A DNA stretch of 23,659 bases, taken from positions 24,073 through 47,731 of the forward strand of contig DCTO01000043.1 of the NCBI GenBank assembly GCA_002329285.1, written 5' to 3'. Made by a program: the position numbers and the translations under genes. Positions 1-6,292 of the stretch are shown here, in pieces (positions within the stretch are counted from its first letter, which is position 1; each line of letters opens with the position of its first letter). The notes beneath the pieces are model-generated. The model did not search any database. It was not told the origin of the DNA and was given only the letters and a program-made list of their open reading frames with translations. Origin of the DNA: Ruminococcaceae bacterium UBA1438 (GTDB lineage: Bacteria; Bacillota; Clostridia; Oscillospirales; Acutalibacteraceae).

Positions 1-264
1 ATCCAGGGCATCGGCGCAGGCTTTGTGCCGGAAACCCTCAACACCGATATTTATGATGAAATCATCGCTGTTCCCAATGACGCTGCCTTTGAAACGGGCA
101 ACCGCATTGCAAAAACAGAGGGCGTTCTCATCGGCATTTCAAGCGGCGCGGCTGTTTGGGCTGCAACCCAGCTTGCAAAGAAAGAGGAAAACAAGGGCAA
201 AAATATCGTTGTTATCCTTCCCGATACGGGCGACCGTTATCTTTCAACTCCCCTTTTCTCATAA
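1..264 (+). CDS. cysK: Cysteine synthase (O-acetylserine sulfhydrylase), 3' end only
   Basis: The left edge of the window cuts this gene, leaving the last 87 codons in frame 1. The visible part reads [14 protein letters not shown], then [11 protein letters not shown], and ends near [17 protein letters not shown]. These are hallmark C-terminal motifs of PLP-dependent cysteine synthase A: the GIGAGF segment, the GISSGAA loop and the LPDTGxRYLST end. The family makes L-cysteine from O-acetylserine and sulfide in the cytoplasm. The PLP lysine and the N-terminal domain lie outside the window. A hairpin with a T-rich tail follows 20 bases after the stop, so this is the end of its transcription unit. 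CysM or a cystathionine beta-synthase-like paralogue is possible, but the ending is closest to CysK. Confidence 0.93.
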   Translation: MQGIGAGFVPETLNTDIYDEIIAVPNDAAFETGNRIAKTEGVLIGISSGAAVWAATQLAKKEENKGKNIVVILPDTGDRYLSTPLFS

Positions 265-283
265 GAGTATTGCGTCATCAGTA

Positions 284-326
284 AAAGCCGAGGCTCATTT
301 TGGGCCCCGGCTTTCTTTTGTGTTTT
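284..326 (+). terminator. Rho-independent terminator of cysK
   Basis: A stem AAAGCCGAGGCTC / GGGCCCCGGCTTT (284-314, with one A-C mismatch and one G-T pair) is followed by the T-rich run TCTTTTGTGTTTT. It sits 20 bases downstream of the cysK stop. Confidence 0.8.
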
Positions 327-355
327 AATAATTAACAGGATGAAAATTTTTCTTC

Positions 356-384
356 TTGATATTATTATTAAAATAGTTTATTAT
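356..384 (+). promoter_or_regulatory. Sigma-A type promoter of the Pce-like gene
   Basis: TTGATA at 356-361, a 17-bp AT-rich spacer, and TATTAT at 379-384. The start codon is at 416 with AAGGTG just before it. Box identity and spacing are read from the sequence; activity is inferred. Confidence 0.6.
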
Positions 385-415
385 ATTTAAGACTTTTGAG
401 CAAAAAGGTGTTTTT

Positions 416-2416
416 ATGAAAAGAAATTCAGTTTTAATATCTCTTATACTTGCGGTGCTGATGCTTTTCAGCGCCCTGCCCTCTTATGCCCTTGAGCAGA
501 ATCAGGCGCCGGACGGCACGGTTTATTTTTACAATCTTTGCGGCAGAGGTTATTTAAACGGGGATTGCATTTTCATTCAATCTGGCGATTCCTGGGGAAT
601 GATAGACACGGGGCACAGATATGAAAACACCATAACCGATTCAACCGGCAGGCTTATGAATGCCTCCAGGGAGCAGGGCCTTTCAAATCAGGAGCAATAT
701 AAAAACGGGCGTGAAGCCGTGCTCTTTATGATGGAAAATTACGGATTAAAGCATATTGATTTTATCATTGCAACCCATTCGCATTCAGACCATATCGGCG
801 GCGTGCCTGAAATTGCAGAGCTCAAAAGCAATGACGAAAACGGCAATTCAAGCTATATTGTTGATGAAAACACCGTTTATTTTTACAAGCAATATCGCCA
901 CATTAATAACCGCAACGACGATTTGGAAAACCCACTTGGTGATTCCTGGCACAATCAGGCGTTTTATTATCAGGCAGTTAAGGCAATGCAGCAGCGCGGA
1001 GCGCTTTTGGTGGAGGTTTCAAAGGGCGGCACCTTCGGAATTCCCGGCAAATATGCCGCCTCCTTTGCCGATGATTTGAAAGCAATAAACAATATGCCCT
1101 CTCTCAGCGGCGCATATTATAACGGCGGCGCGGCAAAGGATTATTATGACGATGTGCTTTCCTTCAGAATGGGCGCGCTTCAAATCAGCCTTTACAATCT
1201 TTTTGCGCATAATTCAAGCTTTGATGAAAACGTTAATTCAATTGCCGCGGTTATAACAAACGGCAGTCAGAAAATCGTTTCCATGGCAGATCTGAATATT
1301 GAGGATGAGGCAGAGCAGAAAACTGCCGCGGCAATAAGCAAAACCTTCGGAACGGTTGATTTGTTCAAAGCAAATCATCACGGCAGCAACTCTTATTCAA
1401 ATTCAGGCGCTCTTATTGACAGCCTGCAGCCAAAATATGTTGTTATCACAAGAAACGATCCCATTGCAACGCAGCTGAGCAACAGGGGCGGGCTTTCCCT
1501 TGCAATGCTTTATGCAAAGGAGAATTACGGCACGGATTTCTATGAGGTTGGCGCAACAGGCTTTGCGCTTGCAGCAGAGCTTTCAGCGCAGGGGCTGGAG
1601 TTTTATGCCGTTTCCCAAAGCGAAAGCGGCGTTGAATTCACCGATGCTTCGCCCTGCATAAACATGGTTTCTCCAACAGAGGGATGGAATGCATGGCCAA
1701 CGGAAATCGCAGGATATTCGGATTATTTTTACATTGAAAACGGCAGCTTTCACACGGGCTGGCTTGATTACAATGAAAACCGCTATTACTTTGCCGAAAA
1801 CGGGCAGATGCTGCGCGGCTGGCTTGAAATCGAAGGCAAGCAATATTTCTTTGCTTACAGCGGCGAAATGAAAACCGGCTGGGTGAAAAACGGCGGCTGG
1901 TATTATATGAAGTCTGACGGCGGCTATGAAACCGGCTGGCTTAAGCTTAAAGACGGGATTTATTATTTGGGCACAGACGGCGTTATGGTAACCGGCGCAT
2001 ATATTATTGACGGCAATGTTTTCGTTTTCGATGCAAGCGGCGATATGCAAACCGGTTGGGTTAAGGCCGGCGGCGAATGGTATTATTGCGGCGATGACGG
2101 ATGCGCCCTCACCGGCTGGCAAAAAATCGGCGGCAAATGGTATTTCTTTGATGATTACGGCGTTATGCAAACCGAATGGCACCGCGAAGGCGGCAGCTGG
2201 TTTTATCTCGGCGCGGACGGCGCAATGAAAACGGGCTGGCAGAAAATCGGCGGCATTTGGTATTATTTCAACGAACACGGCGTTATGCAGGTAAGCTGGA
2301 CGCGGCTTGGCGGAATATGGTATTATTTCAATTCAAGCGGTGCAATGCAAACCGGCGCGCAAAGAATTAACGGCAGAACTTATAAATTCAGCGCTTCGGG
2401 CGCATGGGTGATGTGA
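416..2416 (+). CDS. Secreted metallo-beta-lactamase-fold protein with choline-binding-type repeats (Pce/CbpE-like)
   Basis: The product is 666 aa. Residues 1-25 form a signal peptide (MKRN, a hydrophobic stretch, then likely cleavage after SYA). Residues about 35-400 form a metallo-beta-lactamase domain with THSHSDHIGG (H121, H123, D125, H126), MADLN (D292) and NHHGS (H321, H322), so a di-metal hydrolase site looks complete. Residues about 436-660 hold roughly eleven 20-residue repeats of the GWxxxxGxWYYF type, which bind choline on teichoic acids or similar wall glycans. The architecture matches pneumococcal Pce/CbpE, a phosphorylcholine esterase, which also has an MBL domain followed by repeats. 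The HHGS motif is nearer to the ComEC/Rec2 type of MBL domain, so a secreted nuclease or phosphodiesterase is an alternative. It acts outside the cell, held on the wall. Its stop overlaps the next start (TGATG), so ylmH is translationally coupled. The fold and location are well supported; the substrate is inferred. Confidence 0.85.
   Translation: MKRNSVLISLILAVLMLFSALPSYALEQNQAPDGTVYFYNLCGRGYLNGDCIFIQSGDSWGMIDTGHRYENTITDSTGRLMNASREQGLSNQEQYKNGREAVLFMMENYGLKHIDFIIATHSHSDHIGGVPEIAELKSNDENGNSSYIVDENTVYFYKQYRHINNRNDDLENPLGDSWHNQAFYYQAVKAMQQRGALLVEVSKGGTFGIPGKYAASFADDLKAINNMPSLSGAYYNGGAAKDYYDDVLSFRMGALQISLYNLFAHNSSFDENVNSIAAVITNGSQKIVSMADLNIEDEAEQKTAAAISKTFGTVDLFKANHHGSNSYSNSGALIDSLQPKYVVITRNDPIATQLSNRGGLSLAMLYAKENYGTDFYEVGATGFALAAELSAQGLEFYAVSQSESGVEFTDASPCINMVSPTEGWNAWPTEIAGYSDYFYIENGSFHTGWLDYNENRYYFAENGQMLRGWLEIEGKQYFFAYSGEMKTGWVKNGGWYYMKSDGGYETGWLKLKDGIYYLGTDGVMVTGAYIIDGNVFVFDASGDMQTGWVKAGGEWYYCGDDGCALTGWQKIGGKWYFFDDYGVMQTEWHREGGSWFYLGADGAMKTGWQKIGGIWYYFNEHGVMQVSWTRLGGIWYYFNSSGAMQTGAQRINGRTYKFSASGAWVM
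1757..2395 (+). repeat. About eleven 60-bp coding repeats (cell-wall/choline-binding repeats)
   Basis: A regular 20-codon period runs through the 3' third of the gene. Units open with GWL, GWV or GWQ and carry GG-W-YY-F plus DG-M-TG. The DNA shows recurrent ACCGGCTGG and GGTATTATTT. This arrangement invites recombinational change in repeat number. Confidence 0.85.
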
Positions 2417-3141
2417 TGAAGCAGGCTGAAAACAGATTTCTTGAGCTGGCAGAACGGGCGGAGGAATGGTGCTGCGCGCAGTTTTCCGAATTCCTTAATA
2501 TGGAGGAGCAAAGCGCCCTTGCCCTGCTGAAACTCAAAACGCCGCACAGGCTTTGGGGCGGCTATGAAAACGCAGAGCGCTGCATTGCCGTTTTCGGAGA
2601 GGCTGAAAATTCAGAGCTTCCGCTTGCGATAATCAAGGCGGAGCCGCTTAACCGAAAATTTGCCGATGCGCTTTCCCACCGTGATTTTCTCGGCTCGCTT
2701 ATGGGGCTTGGAATTCGGCGCGAGGTGATTGGCGATATCGTTATCAGCGAAAACGTGGCTTATATTTTCTGCCTTTCCTCAATTGCTGAATATATCATGC
2801 GGAGCCTTGGCAAGGTTAAGCACACAAGCGTTAAATGCAGCTGTGTTGACGCCCTGCCCGAAAACGCTCAGGCAAAGCCGCAGGAGCAAAGCGTTATCGT
2901 TGCCTCCGAAAGGCTGGACGTTTTGATTGCGGCGGTCTGTAAGCTTTCCCGAAATCAGGTTAAGGAGCTTTTCGGTTCTCGGCGAATTTTTGTTAATTCC
3001 GCTCTTTGCGAAAACTTCTCTTTTCTTCCGAAGGAGGGTGACGTCATCTCCGTGCGTGGCTTCGGCAGATTTGTTTATTGCGGCGTTCAGGGTAAAACAA
3101 AAAAGGGCAGGCTTGCGGTTGACATTCTGCTTTATAAATGA
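2416..3141 (+). CDS. ylmH: YlmH-family S4 RNA-binding protein
   Basis: The product is 241 aa from the ATG at 2416, which overlaps the upstream stop as TGATG. An in-frame ATG lies at 2404 but would only add four residues inside the preceding gene. Residues 1-150 carry the YlmH N-terminal region, including GLGIRREVIGDIV (97-109). Residues about 164-222 are the S4 domain, with SERLDVLIAAVCKLSR and FVNSALCENFSFLPKEGD, ending in GRLAVDILLY. YlmH proteins bind RNA and the ribosome. In other Bacillota the family acts in ribosome-associated quality control and is usually encoded with sepF, ylmG and divIVA in the division cluster. None of those genes is nearby here. A strong promoter for pnuC starts inside its last codons. 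Confidence 0.9.
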   Translation: MKQAENRFLELAERAEEWCCAQFSEFLNMEEQSALALLKLKTPHRLWGGYENAERCIAVFGEAENSELPLAIIKAEPLNRKFADALSHRDFLGSLMGLGIRREVIGDIVISENVAYIFCLSSIAEYIMRSLGKVKHTSVKCSCVDALPENAQAKPQEQSVIVASERLDVLIAAVCKLSRNQVKELFGSRRIFVNSALCENFSFLPKEGDVISVRGFGRFVYCGVQGKTKKGRLAVDILLYK

Positions 3142-3147
3142 TATAAA
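3119..3147 (+). promoter_or_regulatory. Promoter for the pnuC leader, inside the ylmH 3' end
   Basis: TTGACA at 3119-3124 (perfect -35), a 17-bp spacer, and TATAAA at 3142-3147. Transcription would start near 3154 and give a leader of about 115 nt before pnuC. Confidence 0.7.
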
Positions 3148-3172
3148 TATATTACAATAAAAAAGAAAAGCC

Positions 3173-3185
3173 GCCACCGGGTGGC
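3173..3185 (+). promoter_or_regulatory. Small GC-rich hairpin in the pnuC leader
   Basis: GCCAC-CGG-GTGGC forms a five-pair stem with no T-tract after it, so it is not itself a terminator. GGGTGG in its 3' arm is also the only Shine-Dalgarno-like sequence before the ATG at 3189, so folding could hide that site. Its role is inferred. Confidence 0.4.
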
Positions 3186-3188
3186 AAT

Positions 3189-3245
3189 ATGTTGAAAATC
3201 AGCATTCGTTTGCGCTTCGTTAGGTCTTTGAAAAAGCGCAGGTGA
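3189..3245 (+). CDS. Possible 18-codon leader peptide before pnuC
   Basis: The reading frame MLKISIRLRFVRSLKKRR (18 residues, eight of them Lys or Arg) opens at ATG 3189 and stops at TGA 3243-3245. It has a GGGTGG motif 5-10 bases upstream. It lies wholly in the leader of the predicted pnuC transcript. Its codons 5-10 cover the first arm of the downstream terminator, and its stop lies in the second arm, so a translating ribosome would block the hairpin. This geometry is typical of attenuator leader peptides, but the frame is short and could be chance. Confidence 0.3.
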   Translation: MLKISIRLRFVRSLKKRR

Positions 3246-3255
3246 ATGCTTTTTT
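3201..3255 (+). terminator. Intrinsic terminator/attenuator directly upstream of pnuC
   Basis: A 17-bp stem pairs 3201-3217 with 3234-3250 with no mismatches if G-T pairs are counted, with a 16-base loop, and is followed by TTTTTTG. It ends only 13 bases before the pnuC start codon, so it lies within the pnuC leader rather than after a gene. The position suggests conditional termination. Confidence 0.7.
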
Positions 3256-3268
3256 GATAAGGTGAAAT

Positions 3269-3961
3269 ATGAAGCACAATCCTTTTAAAAATCTTGAAAA
3301 GCACGAATGGGCGCTGTGGCTTGCCTCAATTGCGGTGGTTGCCGTTTCCTCATTCGTTGCGGGCAGCGGTGGCCTTTTGAGCGCGGCGGCATCGGTTGTT
3401 GGCGTAACCGCGCTGATTTTCGTTGCAAAGGGCGATGCTTACGGCCAGGTTTTCACAATCCTTTTCGGCCTTCTTTACGGCGTCGTTTCCTTTCAGTTTC
3501 GCTATTACGGCGAGGTGATAACCTATATCGGCATGAGCGCGCCGGCAGCGTTTGTAACTCTGATAAGCTGGCTGAAGCATCCTTATAAGGACAGCGATGA
3601 GGTTGAGGTTTCGCGCCTGACCCCGGCAAAGCTTGCGGCGGTGCTGTTTTCCTCTGCGGCGGCAACGGCGGTGTTTTATTTCATTCTGCGCGCGCTCGGC
3701 ACGGCAAATCTTGCCGTCAGCACCGTTTCGGTTTTCACAAGCTTTGCGGCTTGTATGCTGCTGATTATGCGCCTGCCGCATTATGCGGTTGCTTATGCGG
3801 CGAACGATGTTGTTTTAATTGTTCTTTGGGTGCTTGCATCGGTTAAGGATATCAGCTATTTGCCGATGGTGCTTTGCTTTTTGATGTTTCTGATTAATGA
3901 TTTATATGGCTTTTATAACTGGCGCAGGATGAAAAAACGCCAGAATTCCGAAAAAAACTAA
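3269..3961 (+). CDS. pnuC: PnuC-family nicotinamide riboside/NMN-type vitamin transporter
   Basis: The product is 230 aa with about seven hydrophobic segments and a basic C-terminal end (NWRRMKKRQ). Family signatures include AKGDAYGQVFTILFGLLYG (about 53-71), FRYYGEVITYIGM, and YAANDVVLIVLWVLA near the C-terminus. PnuC proteins carry out facilitated uptake of nicotinamide riboside, which is trapped by intracellular phosphorylation. Close relatives carry thiamine (PnuT) or riboflavin (PnuX), so the substrate is a family-level inference. AAGGTG precedes the start. It has its own promoter and an attenuator-like terminator in the leader, and a perfect 10-bp terminator stem follows the stop. It is a single-gene unit apart from possible read-through. 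Confidence 0.88.
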   Translation: MKHNPFKNLEKHEWALWLASIAVVAVSSFVAGSGGLLSAAASVVGVTALIFVAKGDAYGQVFTILFGLLYGVVSFQFRYYGEVITYIGMSAPAAFVTLISWLKHPYKDSDEVEVSRLTPAKLAAVLFSSAAATAVFYFILRALGTANLAVSTVSVFTSFAACMLLIMRLPHYAVAYAANDVVLIVLWVLASVKDISYLPMVLCFLMFLINDLYGFYNWRRMKKRQNSEKN

Positions 3962-3966
3962 CAGGC

Positions 3967-4005
3967 GCGGCATATTGTCAGTTGATAATATGCCGCTTTT
4001 ATTTT
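3967..4005 (+). terminator. Rho-independent terminator of pnuC
   Basis: GCGGCATATT (3967-3976) and AATATGCCGC (3987-3996) form a perfect 10-bp stem with a 10-base loop, followed by TTTTATTTT. Confidence 0.85.
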
Positions 4006-4010
4006 ATAAT
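3982..4010 (+). promoter_or_regulatory. Promoter of the acetyltransferase operon, embedded in the pnuC terminator
   Basis: TTGATA at 3982-3987 lies in the loop and second arm of the terminator, followed by a 17-bp spacer and a perfect TATAAT at 4005-4010 at the end of the T-tract. The predicted start near 4017 leaves a leader of only about 11 nt before the ATG at 4028. Confidence 0.6.
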
Positions 4011-4027
4011 TAAGGCGAGGTGGGAAT

Positions 4028-4672
4028 ATGAGTTTTGATGATTTTGAAAAAATAATGCTCTCAGGCGAGATTTATGACCCGAATGAGAGCGAGATTATTT
4101 CCGTTCAGGAAGCCCTGATTGAAAGGGTGAATGAGTTTAACAAAACCCCCGCAACTTCCGAAGGGCTGCAGCGGCGGGCTCAGCTGCTTGGCGAAATGTT
4201 TGGCGAAATCGGAGAAAATGCTTATATTGAGCCTCCGTTTCATTCAAACCTCGGCGGCAGGCATTGCCATATCGGCAAAAATTTTTATGCGAATTTTAAT
4301 TTAACCCTGGTTGATGACGGCGAGATTTTCATCGGCGATAACGTTCTTTGCGCCCCTAATGTTACAATTGCAACGGCGGCGCATCCCTTCAGCCCTATGC
4401 TGCGCGAAAGGGCGCTGCAATATAATCTGCCCGTTAAAATCGGCAACAATGTTTGGATAGGCGCGGGCGCGATTGTTTTGCCCGGAGTCACCATCGGCAG
4501 CAACAGCATTATCGGCGCCGGCTCGGTTGTAACAAAGGATATTCCGGAAAACTGCATTGCCGTGGGCAATCCGTGCAGGGTGCTGCGCTCCATCACGGTT
4601 GAGGATTATTTCACCTATGACCACGGCAAGCCGATTCCGAAGGAAATTTTAGAGAAATACGGAGAAAAATAA
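4028..4672 (+). CDS. Maltose/galactoside O-acetyltransferase-like hexapeptide protein
   Basis: The product is 214 aa, the usual size for the Maa/LacA/NodL group. An N-terminal helical part (LSGEIYDPNE) is followed from about residue 60 by a left-handed beta-helix of hexapeptide repeats: GRHCHIGKNFYANFN, IGDNVLCAPNV, IGNNVWIGAGAIVLPGVTIG and IGAGSVVTKDIP. H119 in TAAHP is the expected catalytic histidine. The family transfers acetyl from acetyl-CoA to sugar hydroxyls in the cytoplasm as a trimer; the true acceptor cannot be read from sequence. AGGTGGG precedes the ATG. The stop TAA overlaps the ATG at 4672 (TAATG), which points to coupling with the lipase gene. Confidence 0.88.
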   Translation: MSFDDFEKIMLSGEIYDPNESEIISVQEALIERVNEFNKTPATSEGLQRRAQLLGEMFGEIGENAYIEPPFHSNLGGRHCHIGKNFYANFNLTLVDDGEIFIGDNVLCAPNVTIATAAHPFSPMLRERALQYNLPVKIGNNVWIGAGAIVLPGVTIGSNSIIGAGSVVTKDIPENCIAVGNPCRVLRSITVEDYFTYDHGKPIPKEILEKYGEK

Positions 4673-4691
4673 TGGCAGAAAAAAACTCTTG
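4672..4691 (+). other. A7 tract separating the best start codon from the lipase frame
   Basis: ATG 4672 has GGAG at 4661-4664 with ideal spacing and overlaps the preceding stop. Read from there, the frame is MAEKNSCG and ends at 4854. The lipase frame instead begins at TTG 4689. One extra A in the run at 4679-4685 would join them as MAEKKLLRLFALFLA followed by LILSSC, a textbook lipoprotein signal peptide. The site is a candidate for slippage, phase variation or a sequencing indel. Confidence 0.7.
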
Positions 4692-5855
4692 CGGCTTTTC
4701 GCTTTGTTTTTGGCAACGGCGCTTATTCTTTCCTCCTGCGCGGCAAAGCCGGCCTCCGTCACCGTTAAGGATGATTGGAGCACGAATTATAAATATGTGT
4801 TTGTTCACGGCCTTTCCGGCTGGGGCAGTTATGATTTTCAGAATAAGTTTTTAAAATATTGGGGCATGCGCGGCGGCGATCTGATGGCTTATCTCAATGA
4901 TGAGGGCTTTGATTGTTATTCTGCTTCCGTTGATCCTTACGGCAGCGCATGGGACCGCGCTTGCGAGCTTTATGCCCAGCTCACCGGCTCTGTTGTTGAT
5001 TACGGCGCAGAGCACAGCGAGCGCTGCAATCACGAGCGCTTTGGCAAGGATTATTCCGAAAAGCCCCTGATTGATTCCTGGAGCGAAGATGATAAAATCA
5101 ACCTCATCGGCCATTCCTTCGGCGGGGCAACAATCCGCCTGCTTTCAGAGCTGATGGCAAACGGCAGCGAGGCGGAGCAAAGCGCAACCCCCGCGGAGGA
5201 ATTATCGCCGCTTTTTGAGGGAGGAAAGGGCGATTGGATTTACAGCATAACCTGCCTTGCCTCTCCCCACAACGGCACCAGCGCTTATTACGTTGATAAC
5301 GGCAGCGTTGACGTCAGCAGCGAGCTTGGCTTCATTGAACGCAAAACGGCGGACATGGTTGGCTCTGCAACCGCCGGCAGCGGAGACGGCAGAGCGGATT
5401 ACGATTATGCTAACCATGATTTAACGATTGATAATGCCCTTGCCCTTAACGAGCAGATTTCAACCTTTGATAATATTTATTATTTTTCCGTTCCCTGCTC
5501 CTCCTCCGTTTTGCAGGAGGATGGCACCTATGCCCCGAACAGGGATATAACGGAGGTAATGTTTGTTAAATCCGCGCTTCTGATGGGCAGAGTTACCGGA
5601 ACAACCCCCGGCGGCGAAAGCTTTGATGAGGCTTGGCTTGATAACGACGGGCTTGTTAACACCGTTTCGGCAAAAGCGCCGTCAAACGCGCCGCAGGCGT
5701 CTTTTGATGAGGGCAGCATAAATGCCGGCATCTGGAACGTTATGCCCGTTTACGAGGGGGATCACATGTCCCTTCAAGGCGGCCTTTTCAAGAAAAACGA
5801 TGTTCGCCTGTTTTTTGCGGAGCATCTGAATATGATTAATTCAATTAAGGAGTAA
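4689..5855 (+). CDS. Lipase-like alpha/beta-hydrolase lipoprotein (family I.5 type)
   Basis: The product is 388 aa from TTG 4689. The hydrophobic start ends in a lipobox (ILSSC, C17), so it is probably a surface lipoprotein. FVHGLSGWG (38-46) is the oxyanion region. GHSFGG carries S143, DNDGLVNTVS carries D320, and GDHMSLQG carries H359, completing a Ser-Asp-His triad. D89 (WDRACELYAQL), H109 and H115 (DYGAEHSERCNHERFG) and D244 align with the zinc ligands known in Geobacillus lipases. The family hydrolyses acylglycerols or other carboxyl esters. TTG 4689 has no clear ribosome site; the well-placed ATG 4672 is out of frame by one base at an A7 run, so expression may need slippage or a length change. 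The gene overlaps the acetyltransferase stop, and the next gene begins 5 bases after it. Confidence 0.85.
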   Translation: MRLFALFLATALILSSCAAKPASVTVKDDWSTNYKYVFVHGLSGWGSYDFQNKFLKYWGMRGGDLMAYLNDEGFDCYSASVDPYGSAWDRACELYAQLTGSVVDYGAEHSERCNHERFGKDYSEKPLIDSWSEDDKINLIGHSFGGATIRLLSELMANGSEAEQSATPAEELSPLFEGGKGDWIYSITCLASPHNGTSAYYVDNGSVDVSSELGFIERKTADMVGSATAGSGDGRADYDYANHDLTIDNALALNEQISTFDNIYYFSVPCSSSVLQEDGTYAPNRDITEVMFVKSALLMGRVTGTTPGGESFDEAWLDNDGLVNTVSAKAPSNAPQASFDEGSINAGIWNVMPVYEGDHMSLQGGLFKKNDVRLFFAEHLNMINSIKE

Positions 5856-5859
5856 AGCC

Positions 5860-6252
5860 ATGGATGTTTTTATCACGGTGAGCGAGCTTGAAAAGCTGAT
5901 TTCCTTTCAGCAGGGAGAGCTTGATGCAGTGCTGATGTATAAAGCGCTTGCAGAAAAAATGAAAACGGAAAAGGAAAAAGAGGTGCTGCTTTCCATCGCC
6001 GCAGATGAGGGCAGGCACGCCGCAATCCTTCGCCAATACACAAAAAAGAAGCTGGAGCCGAAAAGCACGCTTGCAAGGCTGCTGCCTCCGCTTTATAAGA
6101 TTATGGGCAAGAAACGCCTGTTCCCGATTGTTTCAAAATTTGAGGCAGGCACCGTTGCAAGCTATGAGCCCTATTTTAAAAAATTCCCGGAAATCAAGGG
6201 AATTGCGGCGGACGAGGCCCGCCACGCAGAGCTTTTAAAGTCAATAATGTAA
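5860..6252 (+). CDS. Rubrerythrin/ferritin-like di-iron protein
   Basis: The product is 130 aa. It shows the two-fold E...ExxH pattern of a four-helix di-iron protein: E20 (QQGELDA), E50 and H53 (ADEGRHA), E95 (KFEAGTV) and E119 and H122 (ADEARHA). There is no C-terminal rubredoxin CxxC domain, so it is an erythrin-only form, shorter than standard rubrerythrin. Relatives reduce peroxide or handle iron in anaerobes; the exact activity is not shown. AAGGAG (5847-5852) in the lipase end is its ribosome site and the gap is four bases, so it is the last gene of the acetyltransferase-lipase unit. A perfect palindromic terminator follows. Confidence 0.82.
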   Translation: MDVFITVSELEKLISFQQGELDAVLMYKALAEKMKTEKEKEVLLSIAADEGRHAAILRQYTKKKLEPKSTLARLLPPLYKIMGKKRLFPIVSKFEAGTVASYEPYFKKFPEIKGIAADEARHAELLKSIM

Positions 6253-6256
6253 AACA

Positions 6257-6288
6257 AAAAGGATGTTTCCGATCGGAAACATCCTTTT
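6257..6288. terminator. Bidirectional terminator between convergent genes
   Basis: A perfect 14-bp stem, AAAAGGATGTTTCC / GGAAACATCCTTTT, with loop GATC. T-rich runs lie on both outer sides, and it serves the rubrerythrin-like gene (+) and the aminopeptidase gene (-). Confidence 0.9.
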
Positions 6289-6292
6289 GATT

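Noticed and set aside
1583..2278. 231-codon open frame on the minus strand opposite the cell-wall repeats
   Set aside because: It mirrors the periodic repeats of the real gene, is Ala/Ile-rich without a known motif, and has no convincing start context.
1757..2395. Regular 60-bp periodicity that could suggest a CRISPR or tandem array
   Set aside because: Units are diverged and in frame, and they encode 20-residue wall-binding repeats; there are no conserved repeats with unique spacers.
3173..3185. Hairpin after ylmH as a possible ylmH terminator
   Set aside because: Only five pairs and no T-tract on the plus strand; ylmH transcripts more likely end at the 3201-3255 terminator.
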